64,000 nucleotides of DNA, taken from Paucimonas sp. (GTDB lineage Bacteria; Pseudomonadota; Gammaproteobacteria; Pseudomonadales; Pseudomonadaceae). Shown in pieces: positions 29,841 to 37,367 of the stretch. Positions within the stretch are counted from its first letter, which is position 1, and every line of letters starts with the position of its first letter. The DNA lies in contig JAIRVG010000063.1 in the NCBI GenBank assembly GCA_031253995.1, positions 48,211-112,210 on the forward strand, given 5' to 3'. Position numbers and translations under genes: made by a program. Under the pieces are notes generated by a model that made no database searches, was not told where the DNA came from, and saw nothing but the letters and a program-made list of their open reading frames with translations.

Positions 29841-30739
29841 TGGAACGCCAGCTGGACGCGTTCTGCACGCACCTGCGCAGCGAACGCCAGGTGTCGGAGC
29901 ACACCCAGCTGGCGTATCGACGGGATCTCGACACCGTCCTGGCCTACTGCGCCACGGCCGGGATCAGCGACTGGAAAGCCCTGCAGATCCAGCAACTGCG
30001 AAATTTCATCGCCCGTCGCCATCACCAGGGCCAATCGTCCCGCAGCCTGGCTCGCCTGCTCTCGGCGGTCCGCGGCTTCTACCGCTACCTGAACCGCGAA
30101 GGCATCTGCGACCACGACCCGGCCAACGGCCTTTCCGCGCCCAAGGGCGAACGCCGGCTGCCACGCACGCTGGATACCGACCGCGCCCTGCAACTGCTGG
30201 AGGGCGGCGTGGAAGACGACTTCCTCGCCCGCCGCGACCAGGCCATCCTCGAACTCTTCTATTCCTCCGGCCTGCGCCTGTCGGAGCTGACCGGGCTCGA
30301 CCTGCCGCAACTGGACCTCCCGGCCGGGCTGGTGCAGGTGCTTGGCAAGGGCAGCAAGACCCGCGTCCTGCCGGTGGGCCGCAAGGCCCGCGAAGCGCTG
30401 GAGCAGTGGCTGGCCATGCGCGTGCTGAGCAATCCGAAGGACGACGCCGTGTTCGTCAGCCAGCAGGGCCTGCGCCTCGGCCCGCGGGCCATCCAGAAAC
30501 GGGTGAAGGCCGCCGGCGAGCGCGAGCTGGGACAGAACCTGCACCCGCACATGCTGCGGCACTCGTTCGCCAGCCACCTGCTGGAGTCGTCCCAGGACCT
30601 GCGCGCGGTACAGGAGATGCTCGGCCACGCCGACATCGCCACCACCCAGATCTACACCCACCTCGATTTCCAGCACCTTGCGGCGGTCTATGACAGCGCG
30701 CATCCTCGTGCGAAACGCAGTAAAGGCGGAGATTCATGA
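29840..30739 (+). CDS. xerC: Tyrosine recombinase XerC
   Basis: 299 residues. An N-terminal SAM-like core-binding domain (FCTHLRSERQVSEHTQLAYRRDL) and a C-terminal catalytic domain with Arg in SSGLRLSEL, Lys in GKGSKTRVLP, HMLRHSFASHLL (His-x-x-Arg), the LGHADIATTQIYTHLD box with final His and the nucleophile Tyr. It works with XerD at dif to resolve chromosome dimers. It overlaps the following HAD gene by 4 bp. Confidence 0.96.
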   Translation: MERQLDAFCTHLRSERQVSEHTQLAYRRDLDTVLAYCATAGISDWKALQIQQLRNFIARRHHQGQSSRSLARLLSAVRGFYRYLNREGICDHDPANGLSAPKGERRLPRTLDTDRALQLLEGGVEDDFLARRDQAILELFYSSGLRLSELTGLDLPQLDLPAGLVQVLGKGSKTRVLPVGRKAREALEQWLAMRVLSNPKDDAVFVSQQGLRLGPRAIQKRVKAAGERELGQNLHPHMLRHSFASHLLESSQDLRAVQEMLGHADIATTQIYTHLDFQHLAAVYDSAHPRAKRSKGGDS

Positions 30740-31431
30740 GTATTGAGCTGATTACCTTCGACCTCGACGACACCCTGTGGGACACCGCGCCGGTGATCGT
30801 CAGTGCCGAAGCCGTGCTGCGCGACTGGCTGGCGGCCAATGCGCCGAGCCTGGGCGTGGTGCCGGTGGAACACCTGTACGCCATCCGCGAGCGCGTGGTG
30901 CAGGCCGAGCCCGGCCTCAAGCACCGCATCAGCGCCCTGCGCCGGCGCGTGCTGTTCCATGCCCTGGAGGATGTCGGCTACAGCGAGGCCCATGCCCGCG
31001 AGCTGGCCAACGAAGGTTTCGAGGTGTTCCTCCACGCCCGCCACCAGATCGAGATATTCCCCGAGGTGCAGCCGGTGCTGGAGTTGCTGCGCCGCCATTA
31101 CACCCTTGGCGTGGTCACCAACGGCAACGCCGATGTGCGGCGCCTGGGGCTGGCCGACTACTTCAAGTTCGCCTTGTGCGCGGAAGACCTGGGGATCGGC
31201 AAGCCGGACCCGGCGCCGTTCCTCGAAGCCCTGCGCCAGGGCGAGGTGGAGGCCGGTGCGGCGGTGCATATCGGTGATCATCCCGGCGACGATATCGCCG
31301 GCGCCCAGCGCGCGGGCCTGCGGGCAGTGTGGTTCAACCCGCAGGGCAAGGCGTGGGAAGCCGAGGGCCGGCCGGATGCGGAGATCCAGCGGCTGTCGCA
31401 ACTCCCGGACGTACTCGCCCGCTGGCGCTGA
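30736..31431 (+). CDS. HAD-family hydrolase (YigB-like)
   Basis: 231 residues. HAD motif I is FDLDDTLWDT, motif II TNGN, the motif III lysine in GKPDPAPF, and motif IV GDHPGDDIAGAQRAG. The helical cap between motifs I and II is C1 type. E. coli YigB, in the same genomic position after xerC, dephosphorylates FMN and other small phosphates; a similar flavin-related role is possible. Ends at a long palindrome. Confidence 0.9.
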   Translation: MSIELITFDLDDTLWDTAPVIVSAEAVLRDWLAANAPSLGVVPVEHLYAIRERVVQAEPGLKHRISALRRRVLFHALEDVGYSEAHARELANEGFEVFLHARHQIEIFPEVQPVLELLRRHYTLGVVTNGNADVRRLGLADYFKFALCAEDLGIGKPDPAPFLEALRQGEVEAGAAVHIGDHPGDDIAGAQRAGLRAVWFNPQGKAWEAEGRPDAEIQRLSQLPDVLARWR

Positions 31432-31440
31432 GCGAACGCG

Positions 31441-31478
31441 GACCCTGTGGGAGCTGGCTTGCCAGCTCCCACAGGGTC
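31441..31478. repeat. REP-like perfect palindrome
   Basis: GACCCTGTGGGAGCTGGC and its exact complement form 18-bp arms separated by TT. It belongs to the GGGAGCTGGCTTGCCAGC class seen near 25975 and 56091. Confidence 0.85.
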
Positions 31479-31497
31479 CGAGTCACCCTTCAGACAC

Positions 31498-31528
31498 AAA
31501 AAAGCCCGCTGATTGATGGCGGGCTTCT
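31498..31528. terminator. Intrinsic terminator between HAD gene and sutA
   Basis: AAGCCCGC (31502-31509) pairs with GCGGGCTT (31519-31526). On the minus strand the stem is followed by a T run (complement of AAAAAA at 31498-31503), so it most likely ends sutA transcription. Confidence 0.8.
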
Positions 31529-31542
31529 TCGTCACGGCGACC

Positions 31543-31866
31543 TCAGATAGGACGGCTGCCGTACTTGTTGTCGGGCTTCTTGGGCGGATCGGCAACCACG
31601 TTGGCTTCGACTTCCTGCACCTTGCCACCACGGGCCAGGAATTCTTCCATGGCCTTGGCGAGCGCATCGCGCTCCTTCTGCTTGGCTTCCATGCTCGGCA
31701 TCTCGTCGACCGAGACCGCCGCCTTGGACTTGCCCTTGGCCGCAGGGGCCGGGCTGTCGTCAGCGCTGTCGTCGGCTACGTCGTCCGCCGCCGCTTCGAG
31801 GCCTTCATCACCTTCTTCGTCGTCGCCTACTTCGAGGTCGTCATTTTCCAGATCGTCGTCGCTCAT
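31543..31866 (-). CDS. sutA: SutA, RNA-polymerase-binding growth-arrest regulator
   Basis: 107 residues. A highly acidic N-terminal tail (DDDLENDDLEVGDDEEGDEG), a central helix (SMEAKQKERDALAKAMEEFLARGGKVQEVEANV) and a short C-terminal tail PPKKPDNKYGSRPI, exactly the SutA layout. In P. aeruginosa SutA binds RNA polymerase and boosts rRNA and housekeeping transcription during slow growth. Monocistronic, with its own terminator. Confidence 0.9.
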   Translation of the reverse strand: MSDDDLENDDLEVGDDEEGDEGLEAAADDVADDSADDSPAPAAKGKSKAAVSVDEMPSMEAKQKERDALAKAMEEFLARGGKVQEVEANVVADPPKKPDNKYGSRPI

Positions 31867-32332
31867 GTTCTACCTCATGACTTGCGAAAAGCAGATTAGT
31901 TATAGACCAGCCGCCGTAGAGGTTTACGACCGCAGGAGAAATATCACGGACCACGGGCTACCCATGATCGACAGCGCCCGCCGCTACAACTGGCGAACGC
32001 CGTGCAGGCCCTTCAGAGCCTGACCAAATAAAGAGCCGCCGGTTCAAACGCGCCGGCTGGTCCCCGCCAATCGGCTCGCTCATCAGCAAGACTAGCAAAG
32101 GGCCATGAAGTGTGTGAACAGGCCATCATCACTCCACGGCGCGCATTCTAGCGTGCCCGATGAAAAAGCAAAGTGTCTAAAACGCCCCGATGGCTGTAAG
32201 TTTTCCGCCGACAATCGGAGAGCCATTCCCTCAGGGAAGAACCTGTCGCGAAAAACCGTTTGCGCGGCCACTGCGAGCCGAAATCGAGGCAAAAAAATGC
32301 CCGGCGAACCGGGCAAGTTTTTTGTCGGCGGG
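31867..32332. other. sutA-amtB intergenic region
   Basis: 466 bp without a supported coding gene. The first part is the sutA promoter region. Around 32145-32165 GGCGCGCATTCTAGCGTGCCC is an imperfect palindrome. The end holds the amtB terminator. No tRNA or recognised small RNA was found, though an unannotated small RNA cannot be excluded. Confidence 0.45.
32290..32321 (-). terminator. Intrinsic terminator of glnK-amtB
   Basis: TGCCCGG (32297-32303), CGAA loop, CCGGGCA (32308-32314). Read on the minus strand this is a UUCG-capped stem followed by seven T residues, directly after the amtB stop. Confidence 0.9.
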
Positions 32333-33667
32333 TTACAGGTTGTAGCCACGCTCGTTGTGTTGAGCCAGGTCGAGACCGACCGACTCTTCTTCTTCGTTGA
32401 CACGCAGGCCCATCACCACGTCCAGGACTTTCAGGATCACGTAGGTGACGATGGCGGTGTAGATCACGGTGAAGCCGACGCCCTTGGCCTGGATCCAGAC
32501 CTGCGCGGCGATGTCGGTGACAGTGCCGAAGCCACCCAGGACCGGTGCAGCGAACACACCGGTGAGGATCGCGCCGACGATACCGCCGACACCGTGCACG
32601 CCGAAGGCGTCCAGCGAGTCGTCATAGCCCAGCTTGCGTTTCAGGCTGGTGGCGCAGAAGAAGCAGACCACGCCGGACACCAGGCCGATCACCAGGGCGC
32701 CCATCGGGCCCACGGTACCGGCGGCCGGGGTGATCGCCACCAGGCCGGCAACCACGCCCGAGGCGATGCCCAGTGCGCTTGGTTTGCCGTGGGTGATCCA
32801 CTCGGCGAACATCCAGCCCAGCGCGGCGGCGGCAGTGGCGACCTGGGTCACCAGCATGGCCATGCCGGCGGTGCCGTTGGCCGCGGCGGCGGAACCGGCG
32901 TTGAAGCCGAACCAGCCGATCCACAGCATGGCTGCGCCCATCAGGGTGTAGCCCAGGTTATGCGGCGCCATCGGGGTGGTCGGGAAGCCCTTGCGCTTGC
33001 CCAGCACCAGGCAGCAGACCAGGCCGGCGATACCGGCGTTGATGTGCACCACGGTGCCACCGGCGAAGTCGAGCACGCCCCAGTCCCACATCAGGCCGCC
33101 GTTGCCGGACCAGACCATGTGCGCGATCGGCGCATACACCAGGGTGAACCAGATGGCCATGAACACCAGCATCGCGGAGAACTTCATGCGCTCGGCGAAG
33201 GCACCGACGATCAGCGCCGGGGTGATGATGGCGAAGGTCATCTGGAAGACGATGAAGACGGCTTCCGGGAAGGCCGCGGTCAGGCTGGACGGCGTCACGC
33301 CGGCAAGGAACGCCTTGGACAGGCCGCCCACGAAGGAATTGAAGTTGGTGACGCCCTGTTCCATGCCGGTGGTATCGAACGCCAGGCTGTAGCCGTAGAC
33401 GACCCACAGGACACTGATCAGGCCGGTAATGGCAAAGCACTGCATCATCACCGAGAGGACGTTCTTGGAACGCACCATGCCGCCGTAGAACAGCGCCAGG
33501 CCCGGGATGGTCATGAACAGCACCAGGGCCGTCGCGGTGAGCATCCAGGCGGTGTCGCCGGAGTCGAGCGCAGGGGCTGCAGCCGCCGTGGTTTCCTCGG
33601 CCAGCGCCAGGGCAGGCATTACGAGGGACAAAAGGGCTCCTAGCCCTGCGAATTTACGCAGAGTCAT
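32333..33667 (-). CDS. amtB: Ammonium transporter AmtB
   Basis: 444 residues with a cleavable signal (MTLRKFAGLGALLSLVMPALALA) and about eleven membrane helices. Family motifs include FYGGMVRSKNVLSVMMQCF, DFAGGTVVHINAGIAGLV with the pore histidine, and the second pore histidine in DAFGVHGVGGI. It conducts ammonium under nitrogen limitation and is blocked by deuridylylated GlnK, encoded immediately upstream. Transcribed with glnK from a sigma54-type promoter. Confidence 0.96.
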   Translation of the reverse strand: MTLRKFAGLGALLSLVMPALALAEETTAAAAPALDSGDTAWMLTATALVLFMTIPGLALFYGGMVRSKNVLSVMMQCFAITGLISVLWVVYGYSLAFDTTGMEQGVTNFNSFVGGLSKAFLAGVTPSSLTAAFPEAVFIVFQMTFAIITPALIVGAFAERMKFSAMLVFMAIWFTLVYAPIAHMVWSGNGGLMWDWGVLDFAGGTVVHINAGIAGLVCCLVLGKRKGFPTTPMAPHNLGYTLMGAAMLWIGWFGFNAGSAAAANGTAGMAMLVTQVATAAAALGWMFAEWITHGKPSALGIASGVVAGLVAITPAAGTVGPMGALVIGLVSGVVCFFCATSLKRKLGYDDSLDAFGVHGVGGIVGAILTGVFAAPVLGGFGTVTDIAAQVWIQAKGVGFTVIYTAIVTYVILKVLDVVMGLRVNEEEESVGLDLAQHNERGYNL

Positions 33668-33706
33668 TTTGTTATCTCCTGGGGCGTTGGGGTTTGGGGC
33701 GGCTGT

Positions 33707-34045
33707 TTAGATCGCGTCGGTATCGGTTTCGCCGGTACGGATGCGGATAGCCTGTTCCAGATTCACCACGAAAATCTTGCCGTCACCGATCTTGCCGGTG
33801 TTGGCCGCCTTGGTGATGGCTTCGATGACCCGGTCCAGATCCTTGTCGTCGATGGCGACGTCGATCTTGACCTTGGGCAGGAAGTCGACCACGTACTCCG
33901 CGCCGCGATACAGCTCGGTGTGACCCTTCTGACGACCGAAGCCTTTGACTTCAGTGACAGTGATGCCCTGCACGCCGATTTCGGACAGCGACTCGCGCAC
34001 ATCGTCCAGTTTGAACGGCTTGATGATGGCAGTGACTAGCTTCAT
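33707..34045 (-). CDS. glnK: GlnK, PII nitrogen regulatory protein
   Basis: 112 residues from the ATG at 34045. MKLVTAIIKPFKLDDVRESLSEIG, the T-loop GHTELYRGAEY with uridylylated Tyr51, and the B-loop TGKIGDGKIFV are canonical. It senses 2-oxoglutarate, ATP and glutamine status and gates AmtB. A 195-nt leader separates it from a sigma54 promoter, and an NtrC-type site lies about 110 bp upstream of the expected transcription start. Confidence 0.96.
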   Translation of the reverse strand: MKLVTAIIKPFKLDDVRESLSEIGVQGITVTEVKGFGRQKGHTELYRGAEYVVDFLPKVKIDVAIDDKDLDRVIEAITKAANTGKIGDGKIFVVNLEQAIRIRTGETDTDAI

Positions 34046-34250
34046 GAAACTCTCTCCCGAATAGGTGGACTTGCCCCAGGAAAACAAACCCGACTCAAGT
34101 CTAAGCGCAGTGCCTGGGCTTTGTAACGTTTCCTCGGCGCCTATCCCCGCGCCGATTCGCGAAACTGCACCCGACCAAGGTCGTGTCTTCGCTCTGCCTG
34201 AGCACTGCATCGTCCTGGGACTGCATCAGTGCATGGGTCACGATGGTCTT

Positions 34251-34266
34251 AGCAGAAACAGTGCCA
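34251..34266 (-). promoter_or_regulatory. Sigma54 promoter of glnK-amtB
   Basis: Read on the minus strand: TGGCACTGTTTCTGCT. The -24 element TGGCAC is perfect, the spacing is five bases, and the -12 element CTGC differs from TTGC at one position. Expected start about 12 nt further down, near 34240. Confidence 0.8.
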
Positions 34267-34342
34267 TGTCCGGGAAAGTGCCGGATTACAACGACTTGGG
34301 TGAAATATCCCGTCTTGGCCAGTAGCCAGTAGACAAATCGAC

Positions 34343-34357
34343 GCACTACAACAGTGC
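34343..34357. promoter_or_regulatory. NtrC-type enhancer site upstream of glnK
   Basis: GCACTACAACAGTGC is a GCAC-N7-GTGC dyad, the core of the NtrC consensus. It lies near -110 relative to the inferred sigma54 start, a usual enhancer distance. Confidence 0.65.
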
Positions 34358-34455
34358 GCGCCTGTGCCGCACGATGTTCAAAAAGTGTGCAACGGAAGGG
34401 CGCGAAGGGCCCGTGCTACACTGCCGGCCCTCTTTTCGAAACAGGAGCGCCCACC

Positions 34456-34719
34456 ATGCTTGCGCCCAAAGCCTTTCTCGATGCCCTGAGCGACCAGGCC
34501 TCGCGCCTGTTCAGCAACGACCCCGGACAACCGCGCAGCGAACTGGAAAGCCAGTTCAAGGCGCTGCTGCAAAGCGGCTTCAGCAAGCTCGACCTGGTCA
34601 GCCGTGAAGAATTCGACAGCCAGATGGTCGTCCTGGCCCGCACCCGTGCTCGCCTCGAAGCGCTGGAAGCCAAGGTCGAAGAACTCGAAGCCCGCCTGAA
34701 TCCCATCGCCAGCGAATAA
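34456..34719 (+). CDS. ubiK: UbiK (YqiC), ubiquinone biosynthesis accessory factor
   Basis: 87 residues from the ATG at 34456, after AACAGGAGCGCCCACC; a longer frame upstream runs into the glnK enhancer and is rejected. MLAPKAFLDALSDQASRLFS, the amphipathic first helix, then FKALLQSGFSKLDLVSREEFD and a C-terminal coiled coil (RTRARLEALEAKVEELEARL) match UbiK, which helps assemble the soluble Ubi complex on lipids. In P. aeruginosa it is followed directly by the comM-like gene; here about 2.6 kb of extra genes intervene. Confidence 0.92.
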   Translation: MLAPKAFLDALSDQASRLFSNDPGQPRSELESQFKALLQSGFSKLDLVSREEFDSQMVVLARTRARLEALEAKVEELEARLNPIASE

Positions 34720-34813
34720 TCGCTGCCCTCCCGGCCAGCGCCCTGCGGTGCTGGCCACCGTTGATCCCTCCTCGCACCTGCCTGCCTCCGTGGCTTTCGT
34801 TCGCCTGTCGCTT

Positions 34814-34832
34814 GTATAGGGGGAGGGGGTAT
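34814..34832. promoter_or_regulatory. Candidate DmeR operator 1 (G-tract box)
   Basis: GTATAGGGGGAGGGGGTAT: two G5 tracts flanked by TATA/TAT, 42 bp before the dmeR ATG. RcnR/DmeR repressors recognise inverted sequences with G/C tracts flanked by TA-rich ends. Confidence 0.6.
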
Positions 34833-34853
34833 GCCATGCTCCGCGCCATTACA

Positions 34854-34873
34854 TAGGTAGGGGGGGTATACCC
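34854..34873. promoter_or_regulatory. Candidate DmeR operator 2 overlapping the ribosome site
   Basis: TAGGTAGGGGGGGTATACCC ends directly at the dmeR ATG. Its G7 tract doubles as the Shine-Dalgarno region, so repressor binding would cover the leader; the right half GGGTATACCC is itself palindromic. Confidence 0.6.
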
Positions 34874-35149
34874 ATGTCACACACCCACATCAAAAAGGAC
34901 GCGCTACTCAAGCGCGTCAAGCGCATCGCCGGCCAGTTGCAGGCGGTGGAAAAGGCTCTGGAAGAAGGCGCCGACTGCGGCAAGACCCTGCACCTGGTGG
35001 CTGCCACCCGCGGCGCCATGAACGGCCTGCTGGAAGAAATCATCGAGGACCATGCCCGCGAGCACGTCGCCAATCCTGAACTGAGCGACGAGGAACGCGC
35101 CAAGGGCATGGAAGAACTGCTCGAAGCCATCCGCCGCTACTCCAAGTGA
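34874..35149 (+). CDS. dmeR: DmeR-like CsoR/RcnR-family metal-sensing repressor
   Basis: 91 residues, all-helical. The RcnR-type ligand set His3, Cys35, His60 and His64 is complete (MSHTHIKKD; ADCGK; EEIIEDHAREH). This separates it from copper-sensing CsoR proteins and formaldehyde-sensing FrmR. Such repressors leave DNA on binding nickel or cobalt. It is 9 bp upstream of a CDF exporter gene and preceded by two G-tract boxes, matching the dmeRF arrangement described in rhizobia and others. Confidence 0.85.
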   Translation: MSHTHIKKDALLKRVKRIAGQLQAVEKALEEGADCGKTLHLVAATRGAMNGLLEEIIEDHAREHVANPELSDEERAKGMEELLEAIRRYSK

Positions 35150-35158
35150 GGGATCACC

Positions 35159-36070
35159 ATGAACCAGCAGGCACACGACCATCAGTTCCTCGGCTCCGCC
35201 CATGACCAGAATGCCCGCCGCACCTTATGGGTGGTGATCCTCACGCTGGTGATGATGGTGGCCGAGATTACCGCCGGGTATATCACCGGCTCCATGGCGC
35301 TGCTGGCCGATGGATTCCACATGGCTACCCATGCCGGAGCGCTTGGCATCGCTGCGGCGGCGTATGCCTATGCCCGGCGCCATGCGGGGAGTTCACGGTA
35401 CAGCTTCGGTACCGGCAAGGTCGGCGACCTGGGCGGCTTCGCCTCGGCACTGATCCTGGGCATCGTCGCCCTGAGCGTAGGTGTCGAGTCGACCATCCGC
35501 CTGTTCCAGCCGGGTGAGGTGCAGTTCGACATGGCGATCTTCATCGCGGTGATCGGGCTGGCGGTCAATATCGTCAGCGCCCTGCTGCTCGGGCACGGAC
35601 ACAGCCATGATCACCACCATCACGATCATGACCACGGGCACGACCATCATCACCACGGCGGTCACGACAACAACCTGCGCTCCGCCTACCTGCACGTGAT
35701 CGCCGATGCCCTGACCTCGGTGCTGGCGATCGCCGCGCTGCTGGCCGGGCGTTACCTGGGCTGGGTGTGGCTGGATCCGCTGATGGGCATCGTCGGTGCG
35801 CTGGTGATCGCACGCTGGTCATGGAGCCTGATGAAAGTCACCGCAGGCGTGCTGCTGGACCAGACCGACGCGCATGTCGCCGAGGAAATCCGCGAGCTCG
35901 TGGAGCAACCGGGAGATGCGCGGATCACCGACCTGCATGTGTGGCGGGTCGGTCCCGAGGCGCATGCGGCGATCGTCAGCGTGGTCGGGTCGGACCTGGC
36001 GAGCATCCGGCAGCGCCTGCTGCCGGTGCATGAGGTGCGGCACCTGACGGTCGAGGTACAACCCGCGTGA
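35159..36070 (+). CDS. dmeF: DmeF-like CDF cation exporter (cobalt/nickel)
   Basis: 303 residues. Six membrane helices, with the CDF signature SMALLADGFHMATHAGALGIAA in helix 2 and a long His/Asp/Gly loop between helices 4 and 5 (about residues 142-170, more than a dozen histidines). The second-half DxxHxxD-like site is LHVIADALTSVLAIAA. DmeF members export cobalt and nickel with protons. Its stop codon directly touches the stop of the convergent zinc-ribbon gene. Confidence 0.9.
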   Translation: MNQQAHDHQFLGSAHDQNARRTLWVVILTLVMMVAEITAGYITGSMALLADGFHMATHAGALGIAAAAYAYARRHAGSSRYSFGTGKVGDLGGFASALILGIVALSVGVESTIRLFQPGEVQFDMAIFIAVIGLAVNIVSALLLGHGHSHDHHHHDHDHGHDHHHHGGHDNNLRSAYLHVIADALTSVLAIAALLAGRYLGWVWLDPLMGIVGALVIARWSWSLMKVTAGVLLDQTDAHVAEEIRELVEQPGDARITDLHVWRVGPEAHAAIVSVVGSDLASIRQRLLPVHEVRHLTVEVQPA

Positions 36071-37117
36071 TCAGCCCCAGTTCTTGAACGGGGTCCAGTT
36101 GTCGCTGTCGGCACGGAAATCGTCACGCAGGAAATCATCGCGTGTGCCCGCCGTCATGATCTCGAACCCGGCGAACGCACTGACACTGAGGGCGGTCCTG
36201 ACGGCACGCTGGTCGGCCTCGTCAGGCATGAGCCCGAACACATCCCGGCGACGGATGCGCAGTACCGCAGTGTCATCGGCCTTGCGGAACTTGATGTAAT
36301 CCTTGAAGCCGTCCTTGGTCATCATGACGTCGGTGGTGTTGAGGAAATACACATGGCTGGCCGTGATCGCGCCTTCGATATCGAAGTCCAGGTTGGCGTA
36401 GTCATTGGCCAGGCGCGTCAGGAAATGCGCCGGCATCGTTTTCAGGGTATTCAGGTACTTCAGGGTGGTTGCGTCCCTTGAGAGCTTGACCGTGCCGATG
36501 TCTCCCTTGAAACCCCCACCGATCGTCTGCCTGCCGAACCCCATGAATCGGCTCTCGTCCTGCACCTTCAGGGTCACGTAGTCGTTGTTGTCACCCGTGA
36601 GTGCCAGCGGGATCGGCGTGTAGGCCGTGTTCTGCTTGATGAACCAGTCGCTGTCCAGGTTCGCCCGGCAGTTGGCGATGTATTGTCGAAGCCGGGAGTC
36701 GATCGAGGTGGATACGCGCTTGGCCCGGTCCTTGGCGAACGAGCCCTCCGGATCAGGCTTGCGTTCGCCGGTCCGGGCCAGGGCCGAACGCAGCCCGCCA
36801 GCCTTCACCAGCCGGGCGACGGCCGGGCTGGTCACGTGGTACAGCCATTCCCGCTCCACGAAAGGCGCGACTGCCGACGGCACCTGTTGATTGACAAGGG
36901 TCCTGATCAATGTGCGGCAGCGCGAGCAGGCGCTCGGGGGGCGCTTGGCGGCGAACAGCAAGACGTTCATGCACGAATGGCACTTGTACAGGACCATTAC
37001 CGGCTTGTTGTTGCTCACCTTGTCGCGCAGGCAAAAAGGGCATTCGAACGCTTGCGCGTTGGCCACGTTGGGGACATTCACGTAGTGATTGCACTCGGAA
37101 CAGGTGGTGACCGGCAT
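36071..37117 (-). CDS. Zinc-ribbon protein of unknown function with ART-like C-terminal part
   Basis: 348 residues; not matched to a named family. Residues 1-70 contain four CXXC pairs, Cys6/9 with Cys26/29 and Cys46/49 with Cys64/67, predicting two zinc ribbons. The rest has features reminiscent of ADP-ribosyltransferase-type folds: WLYHVTS (91-97) with KAGGLR after it, an STS at 136-138, HVYFLNTTD (255-263) and a terminal strand FEIMTAG with Glu319. These are weak resemblances read by eye. There is no signal peptide. Ribosome site GGGAAG precedes the ATG. It lies in an accessory insertion between ubiK and comM, next to dmeRF. Confidence 0.6.
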   Translation of the reverse strand: MPVTTCSECNHYVNVPNVANAQAFECPFCLRDKVSNNKPVMVLYKCHSCMNVLLFAAKRPPSACSRCRTLIRTLVNQQVPSAVAPFVEREWLYHVTSPAVARLVKAGGLRSALARTGERKPDPEGSFAKDRAKRVSTSIDSRLRQYIANCRANLDSDWFIKQNTAYTPIPLALTGDNNDYVTLKVQDESRFMGFGRQTIGGGFKGDIGTVKLSRDATTLKYLNTLKTMPAHFLTRLANDYANLDFDIEGAITASHVYFLNTTDVMMTKDGFKDYIKFRKADDTAVLRIRRRDVFGLMPDEADQRAVRTALSVSAFAGFEIMTAGTRDDFLRDDFRADSDNWTPFKNWG

Positions 37118-37367
37118 GAACAGACTTCCCTATCCAGGAAAACCATTGACCCTTTGCCTGACACCACAACGCGGTTCAGCGAGGGCAGTTGAAAAAGCCG
37201 CCCGACTATAGATCAGTGCCATGAAAATCAAAATGCCATTATCTGGCCCCGGCAAGGCGAAAACGGTCGTGTAATACCCGGAAGCACAGTCCGGGCAGTG
37301 GCCCGCGAGTCCGCCACTATCCTTGCAAGACCGCACGACGCGGCCCCGCATCGATCATGGAGTGTTC

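Noticed and set aside
34046..34250. TTAGA-type sigma54 site nearer to glnK (GGCAC at about 34110)
   Set aside because: The -12 element is poor compared with the site at 34251-34266.
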